A DNA stretch of 64,000 nucleotides from an uncultured Lachnospiraceae bacterium (GTDB taxonomy: Bacteria > Bacillota > Clostridia > Lachnospirales > Lachnospiraceae), in the NCBI GenBank assembly GCA_949051815.1, contig CARQVR010000003.1, positions 62,001-126,000 of the forward strand. The letters are read 5' to 3'. The position numbers and the translations under genes were made by a program. Shown piece by piece: positions 42,202 to 52,047 of this stretch. Below the pieces are notes generated by a model. The model searched no databases. It saw nothing but the letters and a program-made list of their open reading frames with translations, and had not been told where the DNA came from. Each line of letters begins with the position of its first letter. Position 1 is the stretch's first letter.

Positions 42202-44112
42202 CTACCACACTTCCTCCACCAGCTCTAAAAACTCTGCTTTATAGATGTCCTTTAAATCCAGCTTTTTTACCGTTCTTCTGACATTTTCCACAGACGCGCC
42301 CTCCGGATACTTGCTGTGGGATGCGAGCAGCCCAAATTCCGCCACCGACGCCGCAAACAGAAAATCGTCGGAAGGATTTTCGCGGTAGCTGTCATATCCG
42401 ATCGGATACTCTGAAAGCTCGCTTTTGTTTCCTGCGGGCTTCTTATAACGGATGCTGATCGTCAGCCACTCCTTATATTTCTGACCGGCCGCAGGCGTTT
42501 CGCCCACTCTCTTTTTATATTCGTTCCCGTATTTTAAATCCTCAATTTCACGCGCCGTCATACCGTGATGCAGCGGCTCCCGCAATATGATCTCGTAGAG
42601 CGCCGTCACGCTGTGCCCGGCTCCGATTTCCCCGCCGTCCTTCGTATCGTCGTGAAAATCCTCTCTGTCCAGCACTCTGTTATCGTAGCCCAGAAGCCGG
42701 TACGCCTCCACCAGCTCCGGATTAAATTCCACCTGAAACTTCACATCTTTGCAGACTGTCAGAAGCGTGGCCGTCATCTCCTCCGAAAGCACCTTTTTCG
42801 CCTCCTGCATACAGTCTATGTAAGCATAGTTGCCGTTTCCTTTATCCGCCAGCGTCTCCATCTTATTGTCTTTGATATTGCCCGTTCCAAAGCCCAGTAC
42901 CGATAAAAAGATTCCCGATTCCTTTTTCTCGCTGATCAGTTCTTCCAGTTCCTCCTCCGTGGTCATGCCAACGTTCAGATCACCGTCCGTTGCCAGAATA
43001 ATGCGGTTATTGCCGCCTTTGATAAAGTTTTCCTCCGCCAGCGCGTAAGCCGTCTCGATTCCCCTGCTTCCCCAGGTGGCACCGCCTGCCCTCAGTCCGT
43101 TGACCGCCTTCTTAATTTTGCGCTTTTCACTTCCGTCTGCTCCCTCTAATATCACCCGGTCCTCCGAAGCGTAAGTCACAATGGAAATTCTATCCTTCCC
43201 GGTAAGATTTTCCGTAAGCTGTAAAAAGGATTCCTGCAAAAGCGGCAGCTTATCAGGCTCGCCCATGGAACCGGACACATCCAGCAAAAACACCAGATTG
43301 GACGCCGGCGCCTGCTCATAACTGATATCCTCCGTCTTCAAACCGACCATCAAAAGCTCGGCCTCCTCATTCCACGGACAGCGCCCGATCTGGGTTGTCA
43401 CCCCGAAAGGCTCCTGTCCCACAGGTTCCTTATAATCATAGGAAAAATAATTTAACATCTCCTCAATCCTGACCGATCCCTCCGGCAGACTCTCCAAATC
43501 ATATCCATCACGAATCAAACGGCGCAAATTGCTGTAAGAAGCCGTATCCACATCCGCGGAAAAAGTCGACAGCGGCTGTGCCATCACGGAAAAGAATCCC
43601 TGCTCTTCCCACTTGCTGTACTCCTCCGGATTTTCGTCGTATTCCACTTCCTCCTCAAACTCATAGCAGGAGCCAAGATAACCGTCCGGGACATCCCCTT
43701 TTGCATACAGTTTCTCAGGCAGATCCTGCATGTCCGCGGTCTCCATCTCCCGTTCGGCCGTTGCGCCTCCATCATAGTTTTGTCGAGGCGTTCCGGCGAT
43801 GTCAGCGTAGCTCTCCGCAGCGCTTTCTGCCTTCTCCTCAGACGACGCGCCACCTGTTTCACCGGCAGCATTTCCCGGCGTACCGTCCTCTGCCATGTCT
43901 GCCGGTTCAGAAGACGCTTCCACATCGCAGGCCGCACCATTTTCCACCGACGCGCCGGACTCTGCTTCCGATATCTCCTCCGTTACCCCTGCCGGTTCCT
44001 CCGTCCAGGGCGCCGTATCAGCGGCCGCTGTATCCTCTTTTTGGCCGCACCCTGTAAGCAGCATGATTCCCGTTATACTCATTGCCAGCATTCTTTTCAT
44101 TTTCTTTTTCAT
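42202..44112 (-). CDS. YfbK-like von Willebrand factor A lipoprotein
   Basis: About 636 aa from the ATG at 44112, where GGAGGAAAAGGG precedes it. Lipobox LLTGC gives a lipidated Cys at 22. An acidic Ala/Glu/Ser-rich linker (about 25-130) is followed by a VWA domain with MIDAS motif DVSGSMGEPDK, flanked by the YfbK N-terminal signature FSADVDTASYSNLRRLI and a C-terminal domain (ASVAEFGLLASHSKY). Extracytoplasmic, metal-dependent adhesion or scaffold role. Last gene of an ECF sigma operon, the usual setting for this family. Confidence 0.9.
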   Translation of the reverse strand: MKKKMKRMLAMSITGIMLLTGCGQKEDTAAADTAPWTEEPAGVTEEISEAESGASVENGAACDVEASSEPADMAEDGTPGNAAGETGGASSEEKAESAAESYADIAGTPRQNYDGGATAEREMETADMQDLPEKLYAKGDVPDGYLGSCYEFEEEVEYDENPEEYSKWEEQGFFSVMAQPLSTFSADVDTASYSNLRRLIRDGYDLESLPEGSVRIEEMLNYFSYDYKEPVGQEPFGVTTQIGRCPWNEEAELLMVGLKTEDISYEQAPASNLVFLLDVSGSMGEPDKLPLLQESFLQLTENLTGKDRISIVTYASEDRVILEGADGSEKRKIKKAVNGLRAGGATWGSRGIETAYALAEENFIKGGNNRIILATDGDLNVGMTTEEELEELISEKKESGIFLSVLGFGTGNIKDNKMETLADKGNGNYAYIDCMQEAKKVLSEEMTATLLTVCKDVKFQVEFNPELVEAYRLLGYDNRVLDREDFHDDTKDGGEIGAGHSVTALYEIILREPLHHGMTAREIEDLKYGNEYKKRVGETPAAGQKYKEWLTISIRYKKPAGNKSELSEYPIGYDSYRENPSDDFLFAASVAEFGLLASHSKYPEGASVENVRRTVKKLDLKDIYKAEFLELVEEVW

Positions 44113-44266
44113 CCCTTTTCCTCCATTTCCAAGCCGTTTCCGCTCTGGTCCTCCCCGGGCATCTGTTTCGTGCCCTTCTGCTTTTAATACCCTTCGTGGA
44201 AGAAAAAGGTTGCAGCACTGTGCCGCCAAATCGCAAAAATTTCAATGCGCATAAATATATCCACAA

Positions 44267-44299
44267 GAAAAAAGCCTTTGGCCTTCCTGACCAATGGCT
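44267..44299 (-). terminator. attenuator-like terminator between anti-sigma and VWA genes
   Basis: Minus-strand AGCC-A-TTGG / CCAA-A-GGCT stem followed by TTTTTT. It lies inside the operon, just after the anti-sigma gene, and could lower expression of the VWA lipoprotein. Confidence 0.6.
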
Positions 44300-44312
44300 G
44301 TTTTTCTCACAA

Positions 44313-45284
44313 TCATCCTTCCTTTTTCATCTGTTCCAGCAATTTCCGATACCCCGCTTCCAAAAATGTCTCCAGGTCTCCGGCGTCTCCACGGATCACA
44401 TACTTTTCTCCGCTTCCGGTCTCCACATAGGCGGCCCATCCCGTTTCTTCCTGCGCCACCTGAAAAGTTTCCCCCTCAAAAATATGCACTCTCGTATCAG
44501 CGCGCCCACAGAAGTCCGGCTTTTTTGTCACCTTTTCTATCGTAATATTCCCTGCATCTGCCATATCGCCATCCTGTGACCCGTTTTCTGCAAAAGCCGC
44601 CTCCTGGTCCTCTGCCAGACTTTCTTCCATATCGCTATGTTTCCTCTGCTGCCCGTTCCGTTCCGTTCCCGTCGTTTCCGGCTCTTCCTTAAGCACATTT
44701 TCCCCGTTTTCCGAAAACGCCGTCGTATCGGAAGCCGCACTTTCTGCCATCGGCCCGGCCGTGTCTTCCGCTTCGGCCACCGCCGAAGATGCTTCCATAT
44801 CCGTCTCTGCAGACGCCGTCTCTTCCGCAGCTCCCTCTTCTGCGGACATCTCTTCCGGCATATCCATAGCTGCACCGGCCGCCGGCATTCCTGCGTCCTG
44901 GTCCTCTCCGGCAGACATTTCCGAACTCCCCATTCCCATATCACCGGAAGGCTCCACACTCATAGCCATATCTCCGGACTTCATTCCCCGCATCATCAGT
45001 GACACGGACACCAGAATAAGCAGCGCCGCCGCCGCAGACAGCGGGTATGCCCACTTCCGGATGTTGAAATGCCCCGCATATTTTATTCCCCCGGCAGGAA
45101 CTGCCGTCTGGACGGAAACCGCCTGTTTCCGCCGCGTTTCCGATCCCGCCGTCTGCACCGCAAGCTCCCTGCGAATCCGTGCCTCTTCCTCGCGCATCGC
45201 CGCCTTTGTTCTTGCGATCAGATCCGCAGGCGCGTGTATCTGTTCTGTTTCCTGTTGGTACCGTTCTTTATATTGATCCATCAT
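44313..45284 (-). CDS. probable anti-sigma factor, single-pass membrane protein
   Basis: 323 aa. N-terminal cytoplasmic helical region (1-75), one membrane helix (about 78-98), then a long extracellular segment rich in Met, Asp, Glu, Ala and Ser (about 105-235). A small C-terminal domain (about 245-323) follows, with VHIFEGETFQVAQEETGWAAY. Position between an ECF sigma gene and a VWA lipoprotein, together with this topology, identifies it as the likely regulator of that sigma factor. No canonical zinc anti-sigma motif is visible, so the binding mode is unknown. Confidence 0.75.
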   Translation of the reverse strand: MMDQYKERYQQETEQIHAPADLIARTKAAMREEEARIRRELAVQTAGSETRRKQAVSVQTAVPAGGIKYAGHFNIRKWAYPLSAAAALLILVSVSLMMRGMKSGDMAMSVEPSGDMGMGSSEMSAGEDQDAGMPAAGAAMDMPEEMSAEEGAAEETASAETDMEASSAVAEAEDTAGPMAESAASDTTAFSENGENVLKEEPETTGTERNGQQRKHSDMEESLAEDQEAAFAENGSQDGDMADAGNITIEKVTKKPDFCGRADTRVHIFEGETFQVAQEETGWAAYVETGSGEKYVIRGDAGDLETFLEAGYRKLLEQMKKEG

Positions 45285-45406
45285 CTATGCGTTTCCCTTT
45301 TTCCCCGTCTCCGTCTTCCGGCATTTCCTGCGCCATATCGCCCGGACCGTCTCTGTCTTTCTGTCCCATATATAGCGATCCGGCGCCCTCATGCTTTACC
45401 TGACAG

Positions 45407-45898
45407 TTACCCCGAATCTTCCAGCATTTCCTTTAACATCTCTCTGGCCCGGTGAAGCTGTGATTTGACGGTGCCTTCCTTCTGTCCTGTCTGCCCGGCA
45501 ATCTCCGCCACCGAAAGCTCCTCGTAATAAAACAGATGTACCGCCAGCCGGTATTTTGGCGGGAGCTTGGCCACCGCGCTCCTGACAGGTGACTCCTCCG
45601 GCGGCTCGTAAGCCTCCTCCCCCGGAATCCGTTCCTCGTCCTCGATATAATCCACATTTTTGTTCCAATACAGATCAAAGTGTTTCTTCGCGCAGTTGAT
45701 CGTCACCCGGATCAGCCATGCCTTCACATGCTCCCACGATTCCAGCTTATGCACGTTGCTGACCAGACGGACAAAAACCTCCTGAAAGAGATCGTCCGCA
45801 TCGGTTCTGTTTTTCATCTGTGACAACGCCAGACGATACACCATATCCGCATAGCGGTCTATCGCAGCCTCCGCCGTTATCCGTTCCTCTTTTGTCAT
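45407..45898 (-). CDS. ECF RNA polymerase sigma-70 factor
   Basis: 163 aa with sigma region 2 (YADMVYRLALSQMKNRTDADDLFQEVFVRL as the core, about 16-45) and region 4 helix-turn-helix (YYEELSVAEIAGQTGQKEGT, about 122-141) joined by an acidic linker. It directs polymerase to a small regulon, typically including its own operon. The anti-sigma gene starts 122 bases downstream. AGAGG lies before the ATG. The inducing signal is not evident, but the membrane-anchored partners imply an envelope cue. Confidence 0.93.
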   Translation of the reverse strand: MTKEERITAEAAIDRYADMVYRLALSQMKNRTDADDLFQEVFVRLVSNVHKLESWEHVKAWLIRVTINCAKKHFDLYWNKNVDYIEDEERIPGEEAYEPPEESPVRSAVAKLPPKYRLAVHLFYYEELSVAEIAGQTGQKEGTVKSQLHRAREMLKEMLEDSG

Positions 45899-45987
45899 AT
45901 ATGACCTCTTCGCTTAAACCTGCCCGTGCAAAGCAGACAGGTTTCTCTACCCTTAATACCGCTCACCTGCTGAACCGGTTTCATTTT

Positions 45988-46995
45988 TTAAATCGTTTCT
46001 CCCTCCACCATCCGGTACGGCAGTATCTTACAGGGCGCAGACTCTTCCTGACAGCTCCCCTCCTGCTTTCGTATGATCAGTTCAAACAGAAGGGCAACCG
46101 CCGTCTCCGCCACCTTTGTCACAGAATTTGATATAGTCGTCAGACGAGGCGTCACATAGTCAAGAATATCAATGTTATCAAAACCAATAATCCCGTAGTC
46201 CTCTCCTGCCCTTTTACCTGATTTTTTCAGCCGCCTCATAATTTCCAGCGCAAATTCATCCGCTGAACAAATAAAGGCCGTTTTCCGCGGCCCCTCTAAA
46301 GCGCTCTCCACATGCCCAAGATAATTCCAGTCAGATAAATACGAAATCTCTATCCCTTCCTGTTTTTCTGTGGTTTCTTGAAATCCCCGCAATCTCTCCC
46401 TGTGTACATAAATATTTCTCTTTCCTGCATCTTCCATCGGCGGACAGACAAAAATCAGTTTTTCATACGCCTTCTCTATCATCTTCGCGGTTACATCCGC
46501 CATCGCCTGTCTTTGATCGATCCCCACAAAGGGAATCCCTTCGGCAATCATATTATCTACCGACACAAGCGGAATATCCAGACTATGTAAAAAATTTTTG
46601 TACGCTTCACCCTCATTGACGGAGGAGACAATGATCCCGTCCACGTGGTAATCTGCCAGCCGGGTTAACTGGCTTTTCTCTGTTTCCTTATCGTTATCAT
46701 GCAGGGTGATATTTACAAAATAACCCTGTTTGCCCGCCTCCGCGCCGATTATACTTAACAGCTCCGCAAAATAACGGCTTTTCACATCCAAAACGACAAC
46801 GCCAATATTAAAAGTCTGTCCTTTTACAAGCCCGCGCGCCAGAAGATCCGGCCGATAATCGTTCTCTTTGGCCACCCGCAATATCATTTCCCTTGTATCC
46901 GGATTAATACGTCCGGCTCCTTCATGCAAAGCGCGGTGCACCGTGGTTCTCGACACACCGCATATCTGCGCCAGATCTTTTGTCGTAATTCCCAT
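45988..46995 (-). CDS. LacI-family transcriptional repressor
   Basis: 335 aa. An N-terminal LacI helix-turn-helix (TTKDLAQICGVSRTTVHRAL) and hinge precede a periplasmic-binding-protein-like sugar domain (about 60-330; GIIGFDNIDILDYVTPRLTT). GAGGAG precedes the ATG. It lies just downstream of a GH51 arabinofuranosidase and ABC importer on the same strand. The two GTACACGTGTAC palindromes over that operon's promoter are plausible binding sites, so it is probably an arabinoside-responsive repressor. Confidence 0.92.
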   Translation of the reverse strand: MGITTKDLAQICGVSRTTVHRALHEGAGRINPDTREMILRVAKENDYRPDLLARGLVKGQTFNIGVVVLDVKSRYFAELLSIIGAEAGKQGYFVNITLHDNDKETEKSQLTRLADYHVDGIIVSSVNEGEAYKNFLHSLDIPLVSVDNMIAEGIPFVGIDQRQAMADVTAKMIEKAYEKLIFVCPPMEDAGKRNIYVHRERLRGFQETTEKQEGIEISYLSDWNYLGHVESALEGPRKTAFICSADEFALEIMRRLKKSGKRAGEDYGIIGFDNIDILDYVTPRLTTISNSVTKVAETAVALLFELIIRKQEGSCQEESAPCKILPYRMVEGETI

Positions 46996-47025
46996 ATGAC
47001 TGCTCCTCTGTATTTACGGCTTTCC

Positions 47026-47181
47026 CAGCCCGCTGCCTTTTTTCTTCTTTCGTCTTCGGCTTCGCTCCCGCAGTGCACGCTCGAAAAGCCTTACGGCTTT
47101 CCTCGCTCGCGGGCTTCGCCCTATGAATCCGTAATCCGAAAAAAGTGTCAGCCCGCTGCCTTTTTTCTTCTTTCGTCTTCG
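47026..47181. repeat. 33-bp exact direct repeats flanking a hairpin
   Basis: A 33-bp sequence beginning CAGCCCGCTGCC and ending TTCGTCTTCG occurs at 47026-47058 and again, identically, at 47149-47181. Between them AAAGCC-TTAC-GGCTTT (47086-47099 region) forms a hairpin that could terminate the GH51 transcript. On the minus strand the repeats read KTKEEKRQRAG. The 46996-47238 gap has no convincing gene; the 103-aa open frame across it is mostly this repeat. Confidence 0.75.
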
Positions 47182-47238
47182 CACTGCTCATTGCCACCGC
47201 ATACATTGTAACATCATTTATGGAAAACATCATCTGTT

Positions 47239-48753
47239 TTATTTCTGAATTTCTATACGGATCATTACAAAGGACAACGGCAAAATCTCCGTAATTACGC
47301 GGTCTTCCCGTAATTCTACCGCCTCGTATTTCTGCGGCTTCACCGCGGTGTGGTCTTTTTGGTTTGTCATCTTTTTATCCTTAGCGGACAGACAGACCGA
47401 TTCCGTCACGGAAACCGGCATCATTCCCTGCATTTCTATCTTTACCTCTTGCCTGTCTGCTTCGCTTCGGTTGACAAGAAAGATCACAATTTCCTTCCGA
47501 TCTGTATTCCAGACAACGAGCTGATCCAGATACGGCACTTTGACAAATCCTTCACAATCATAAGAATCACATTGGCACTGGCTCTGCATTACCACCCCTC
47601 TTGCGTAGTTCGCAAAATAATAAAAAGGATAATATATCGTTTGCAGCCACATCTCCCCGTCTGCATCCGTCATAATGCAGGCGCTTACATTTGTTAAAAG
47701 GGACTGGCAGGCAATTTTAACCATATCCGCATTCCTGAGCATGGCCATCTGCATACCCGCAAAGAGCAGTGCGTCCTCCATCGTATAAATCTGCTCGCTA
47801 ATCGGAGCCGCAGTCTGCCATGGATTTTTCTCCACTTCTCTGTTGACGGCATTTCCCGGCACCGCCCAGACGCCCCACTCGTCTATGCTGAGCCGGATCT
47901 TCCTCGCAGAGCGTTTTTTCTGTCTGATAACCTGCACCGCTGCCCGGATTGTTCTGATATACTCCTCCATGTCAAGCGTCTGTGCCAGAAATGCCGCAGT
48001 TCCCTTTTCCTGCCCGCCGTAATACTGGTGCAGCGCCAGATAATCTATGACATCGTAAGTCTCTTCCAGCACCTCCAAATCCCATGCCGGATAGGATGCC
48101 ATCGTGGAAAGTGAGCTTCCGCAGGCAATCAGCTCGATACCGGGATCCAGGAGCTTCATAACCTTTCCCGTCTCCGCCGCCAGACGCCCATACTCTCCGG
48201 CACTCTTATGTCCCACCTGCCAGCTCCCGTCCATCTCATTACCAAGACACCAGAGTTTCACCCCATAAGGCTCCTCTACACCGTGGCTTCTGCGCAGATC
48301 ACTGTATTCCGTCCCCGACGGGAAGTTACAGTACTCCAGATACTGCAGAGCCTCCTCCATCCCTCTGGTTCCCAGATTTACCGTAAAAATGGGCTGCACC
48401 TGCGCCTTCTTTGCCCAGTGGATAAATTCGTCCGTCCCAAAAGCATTTGTCTCTATTGCTTTCCACGCGAGATCAATTTTTCTGGGGCGCCTTTCACGCG
48501 GTCCCACACCGTCCTCCCAATGGTAAGCTGACACAAAGTTTCCGCCCGGATAGCGCACCGCCGTTACACCCATATCCCTGACCGCCTGCAGAACATCTTT
48601 CCGAAAACCTTCCTCATCCGCGCAGGCATGTCCCGGCTCATACACACCGTGATAAATCACTCTTCCCATATGTTCCAGAAATGATCCGTACAGCCTGCTG
48701 TCAATCCCACCTGCGATATATTTTTCATTACATACGATATGCGACTTTAACAT
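47239..48753 (-). CDS. alpha-L-arabinofuranosidase, GH51
   Basis: 504 aa from the ATG at 48753 with AGAGGA upstream. GH51 clan A barrel with acid/base E173 in GNEMDG and nucleophile E292 in SIDEWGVW; RYPGGNFVSAYHWEDGVGP is a strong family signature. No signal peptide, so it is intracellular and acts on imported arabino-oligosaccharides, releasing L-arabinose. Last structural gene after the sugar importer, 80 bases downstream of a permease gene. Confidence 0.95.
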   Translation of the reverse strand: MLKSHIVCNEKYIAGGIDSRLYGSFLEHMGRVIYHGVYEPGHACADEEGFRKDVLQAVRDMGVTAVRYPGGNFVSAYHWEDGVGPRERRPRKIDLAWKAIETNAFGTDEFIHWAKKAQVQPIFTVNLGTRGMEEALQYLEYCNFPSGTEYSDLRRSHGVEEPYGVKLWCLGNEMDGSWQVGHKSAGEYGRLAAETGKVMKLLDPGIELIACGSSLSTMASYPAWDLEVLEETYDVIDYLALHQYYGGQEKGTAAFLAQTLDMEEYIRTIRAAVQVIRQKKRSARKIRLSIDEWGVWAVPGNAVNREVEKNPWQTAAPISEQIYTMEDALLFAGMQMAMLRNADMVKIACQSLLTNVSACIMTDADGEMWLQTIYYPFYYFANYARGVVMQSQCQCDSYDCEGFVKVPYLDQLVVWNTDRKEIVIFLVNRSEADRQEVKIEMQGMMPVSVTESVCLSAKDKKMTNQKDHTAVKPQKYEAVELREDRVITEILPLSFVMIRIEIQK

Positions 48754-48832
48754 AGATTTCTGTCCTCTCTCAGCCATATTTATTCCATACATCCGCAAAT
48801 TTTCCCTGCATCTGCAGTACAGGGCGGTTATG

Positions 48833-49678
48833 CTAACCTTTCAATCCGGAGCTTGCCATTCCCTCCACAAAGTATTTCTGCCCGAAAATATAAAGCAGGA
48901 ACATCGGCAATAAAGAGATCAGCGCACCGGCAAAGGCTGCTCCGTACTCGATGGTATTCTGACCGATAAAAAGCGCAAGCCCGTTTGCCAGTGTCCTCAT
49001 TTCCGTGCTGCTGGTCACGATCATTGGCCATAATAAATCATTCCACGAACCGTTCACACTCAATATCATCAGCGTAATAATGGCAGGCTTTACCTGCGGC
49101 AGCATGATTTTTCTGAAAATGCCAAACTCCGACAGTCCGTCAATCCGCGCAGCCTCCGCAAGCTCCTTAGGCAGTCCCGTAAACGCTGCCCTCATCATAA
49201 AAATAGAACCGGCCACCACGACTCTGGGAATGATAAGCCCCCAGTAGGAATCATACATTCCCAGCTTAAATACCACCAGAAAAAGTGGCACCATGATGAC
49301 CTGAAACGGAACCATCATTGTGGCAAGCGTTAACAAAAACAGTCCCGATTTACCCTTAAATTCATAAAAGGCGTAGGCATAACCCGCCATACTGTTGACA
49401 ATCACGGCAAGCGCAGTGGTTCCTCCCGCATAAATCGCTGAATTTAACATATAGCGCAGAATATTAATCCGTTTCTGCACATCGACGAAATTCTGTCCCG
49501 TCAGCACATGAGGGAAAAATGTGGGCGGCCAGGATATGATTTCTTTTTCCGGTTTAAAGGCGCTAAGCGTCATCCAGACCACCGGCACAATTACCAGAAG
49601 CGCAAGTATAAGTAAAACAATAAGAACAGGAATTTCACAGATTTTTTCCTTCCACTTTATTTCAGTTTTCACCGACAA
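48833..49678 (-). CDS. carbohydrate ABC transporter permease (MalG-like)
   Basis: 281 aa, six membrane helices, with the inner-membrane EAA loop ELAEAARIDGLSEFGIFRKI that contacts the ATPase. The start is taken as TTG at 49678 because GGAGG, lying in the end of the preceding permease gene, is nine bases upstream; GTG 49672 is possible. Pairs with the permease encoded just before it. No ATPase gene is present, so a shared MsmK/UgpC-type ATPase elsewhere is expected. Confidence 0.94.
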   Translation of the reverse strand: MSVKTEIKWKEKICEIPVLIVLLILALLVIVPVVWMTLSAFKPEKEIISWPPTFFPHVLTGQNFVDVQKRINILRYMLNSAIYAGGTTALAVIVNSMAGYAYAFYEFKGKSGLFLLTLATMMVPFQVIMVPLFLVVFKLGMYDSYWGLIIPRVVVAGSIFMMRAAFTGLPKELAEAARIDGLSEFGIFRKIMLPQVKPAIITLMILSVNGSWNDLLWPMIVTSSTEMRTLANGLALFIGQNTIEYGAAFAGALISLLPMFLLYIFGQKYFVEGMASSGLKG

Positions 49679-49682
49679 TTTA

Positions 49683-50567
49683 CTAATCCTCCTTATTCAT
49701 TTTGCGGTACATTAACACCGTAACTGCCATGATGATCACAAACAAAATAACCGACATCGCGGATGCATATCCCATACTTGACGCAGAAGAGAAGGCCCGC
49801 GAATAAATGTATGTAACCGTGGATTCCGTCGTGTAATTCGGCCCGCCGTTTGTAGTAATATAAATGATGTCAAAAATCTGTAAAGCGCCGGCAAACCTTG
49901 TCATCAGAATATACCAGAATGTCGGGCGTATCGACGGCGCCGTTATATGAAAAAACTGCCTTACTTTTCCTGCCCCGTCCATCTCTGCAGCCTCATACAA
50001 GGATGCGGATACCTGCTGGATCGCCGTCACGTAAATGATTGCCGAAATACCGAAACTTCTCCACAGAGAAATAAAGGAGACCACAAAAATCGTAAGGCCG
50101 GGCGTGTTTAAGAAATTGATTCTGCCAAGCCCTATAGTCTGTAAAACTGCCGTGATAAATCCGATATTGGAATGCAGAATCATTTTCCACATAATACCCA
50201 CCGCTGTCGCAGAACAGATCACAGGCAAAAAATAAACTGCCCGCAGAAGTTTGTTTCTGAAATTATTTTTTGTCAGAAAGGATGCAACCACCAGCGCTCC
50301 GAAAACCTGAAGCGGTACCTCCATCAATGTAAACAGGGCAGTCACTTTCAGACTGTTCAGAAATCTTTCATCATGAAATGCCTCTGTAAAATTCTCCAAC
50401 CCGACAAAGCTCACCGTGTTCATCGTGATCGGCACCTCAAACAGACTCAGCCCGAACGCCGCCGCCAGCGGAAGCACACTGAACAACATCAAAAGAATAA
50501 CGGATGGTGCCAAAAATAAATAGGCGCATCTCGACGGCTTATTCCAATATTTTATGATCGCTTTCAT
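49683..50567 (-). CDS. carbohydrate ABC transporter permease (MalF-like)
   Basis: 294 aa from the ATG at 50567, preceded by GGAGATG. Six membrane helices and an EAA loop (SLYEAAEMDGAGKVRQFFHI). With the MalG-like subunit it forms the translocation channel for the sugar delivered by the binding protein. Genes are four bases apart and presumably cotranslated. Confidence 0.94.
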   Translation of the reverse strand: MKAIIKYWNKPSRCAYLFLAPSVILLMLFSVLPLAAAFGLSLFEVPITMNTVSFVGLENFTEAFHDERFLNSLKVTALFTLMEVPLQVFGALVVASFLTKNNFRNKLLRAVYFLPVICSATAVGIMWKMILHSNIGFITAVLQTIGLGRINFLNTPGLTIFVVSFISLWRSFGISAIIYVTAIQQVSASLYEAAEMDGAGKVRQFFHITAPSIRPTFWYILMTRFAGALQIFDIIYITTNGGPNYTTESTVTYIYSRAFSSASSMGYASAMSVILFVIIMAVTVLMYRKMNKED

Positions 50568-50655
50568 TGCCACATCTCCTATCCTTCCACTTGTCAAAAC
50601 CGGTTATGATAACAGTGGAGGAGTGTTGTTTCTCACTCCTCCGCCTGATAGCACT

Positions 50656-52014
50656 TTAATAGTCCGCCGTAATCTTATCTGCCGCTGCCTGCGCTTTTGT
50701 CAATGCATCCTCCACGGAGCTGCTGCCAAATGCCACGGAATTAATCATCTCCGGGATTACGTCCCCAATGACCGCATTGATTCCGGGAAAGCTGGAATCC
50801 ACGATAAAGTCTGTCGGTGCATCCGGATTGGCCGCAGACATGGCGCTCAGTTTTGCACTGGCTTTGTAGGCATCTTTCTCCTGTACGGAATAGGTATATG
50901 CCGGAAAACCGTTCGCCAAAGACCACTCCAGAGCCGGGCTGCTGCCCTCCGCATTTTCTGTATTCCACCACTGGATAAATTTGTATGCTGCCTCTTTCTC
51001 CACATCACTGGCTGCCGTCGTAACAGAAAATCCCAGCACTTCAACGGAGTTCATATCTCCGGCGTCGCCAAGCGGTATCAGCCCGATCCCATAATTAACG
51101 CCGGCCGTATCAAGTCCCGCCGTCACCCACGGACCGCCTACCGTCATACCGATCTGTCCCGCGCTGGCCATGGAATCCGTATCTGCCTCCAACGGGTTAT
51201 CCCCATTTTGTACCAATGTCTGATACATATTCAGAAATTCCGCATAACCGTCGTTATCCTCAAAATTTGCCTTCCAGCTTCCGTTTTCATCTGTGACAGC
51301 CAATCCGCCAAACCTCTGCATAATATGTGCGATCTGATAAGCGTAATCGTAGGAAATACCTGAGCCGTATACATTTTTGCTCTCATCAGTCAGTTTCTGT
51401 GCATAATCCGCCCACTCGTCCCATGTGGACGGAGGTGCCTCCGGATCTAAACCTGCTGCCGTAAAAAGATCCTTATTCCAATACATGTAATACCCGACAA
51501 CCTGAAACGGCACAAAATAGAGATTGTCACCCTCCGAACAATAGTCCAGATAAGACTGGATAAAATCCGCTTTATCCAAGCTTGTCTTTTCAAACACATC
51601 GCTGATATTCTGCAAATAATCTCCATAAGTAAAACGATAAGCGCTGGGGCTCAAAATCATGGTTGGCCCCGTTCCGGCTGCAAATGCAGTGGATAACTGG
51701 CTGTCAAAATCCGGGGAAATATCCATTTCCACCGTAATTCCATCTGTGTTCTCCGTGTTATACCGGTTGACCAGATCTGTAAGCATATCACCGTCGGCTC
51801 CTGTAAAACTGTTCCAGAATGTAATCTTTACAGGATCTCCAGGCGCCGTCTGATTCTCCCCTTCAGGCTGTGTCTCCTTTGCCCCGCCGTTTTGCGCGGC
51901 CGCTTCTCCCTCTGCCCGGGATGCATCTGCCGTCTTTTCCGTACCACCGCATCCGGTAAATAATGATATGGTCATTGCTGTCGTTAATAAAATACTTACC
52001 GCTCTCTTCTTCAT
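50656..52014 (-). CDS. sugar-binding lipoprotein of an ABC importer
   Basis: 452 aa. Signal peptide with lipobox LFTGC (Cys 22), acidic linker, then a family 1 solute-binding fold (KITFWNSFTGADGDMLTDLV, IGMTVGGPWVTAG). First gene of the importer/GH51 operon, so it should bind arabino-oligosaccharides or a related plant sugar; this is inferred from the GH51 partner. GGAGGG lies before the ATG. It is under the promoter and palindromes at 52048-52151. Confidence 0.93.
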   Translation of the reverse strand: MKKRAVSILLTTAMTISLFTGCGGTEKTADASRAEGEAAAQNGGAKETQPEGENQTAPGDPVKITFWNSFTGADGDMLTDLVNRYNTENTDGITVEMDISPDFDSQLSTAFAAGTGPTMILSPSAYRFTYGDYLQNISDVFEKTSLDKADFIQSYLDYCSEGDNLYFVPFQVVGYYMYWNKDLFTAAGLDPEAPPSTWDEWADYAQKLTDESKNVYGSGISYDYAYQIAHIMQRFGGLAVTDENGSWKANFEDNDGYAEFLNMYQTLVQNGDNPLEADTDSMASAGQIGMTVGGPWVTAGLDTAGVNYGIGLIPLGDAGDMNSVEVLGFSVTTAASDVEKEAAYKFIQWWNTENAEGSSPALEWSLANGFPAYTYSVQEKDAYKASAKLSAMSAANPDAPTDFIVDSSFPGINAVIGDVIPEMINSVAFGSSSVEDALTKAQAAADKITADY

Positions 52015-52047
52015 TTTCTTCCCTCCATTTTAAAAAATATCATATGC

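Noticed and set aside
46922..47233. 103-aa minus-strand ORF across the lacI-GH51 gap
   Set aside because: It is built largely from the two 33-bp repeats and a hairpin, and runs into the LacI coding region in another frame; no ribosome binding site.
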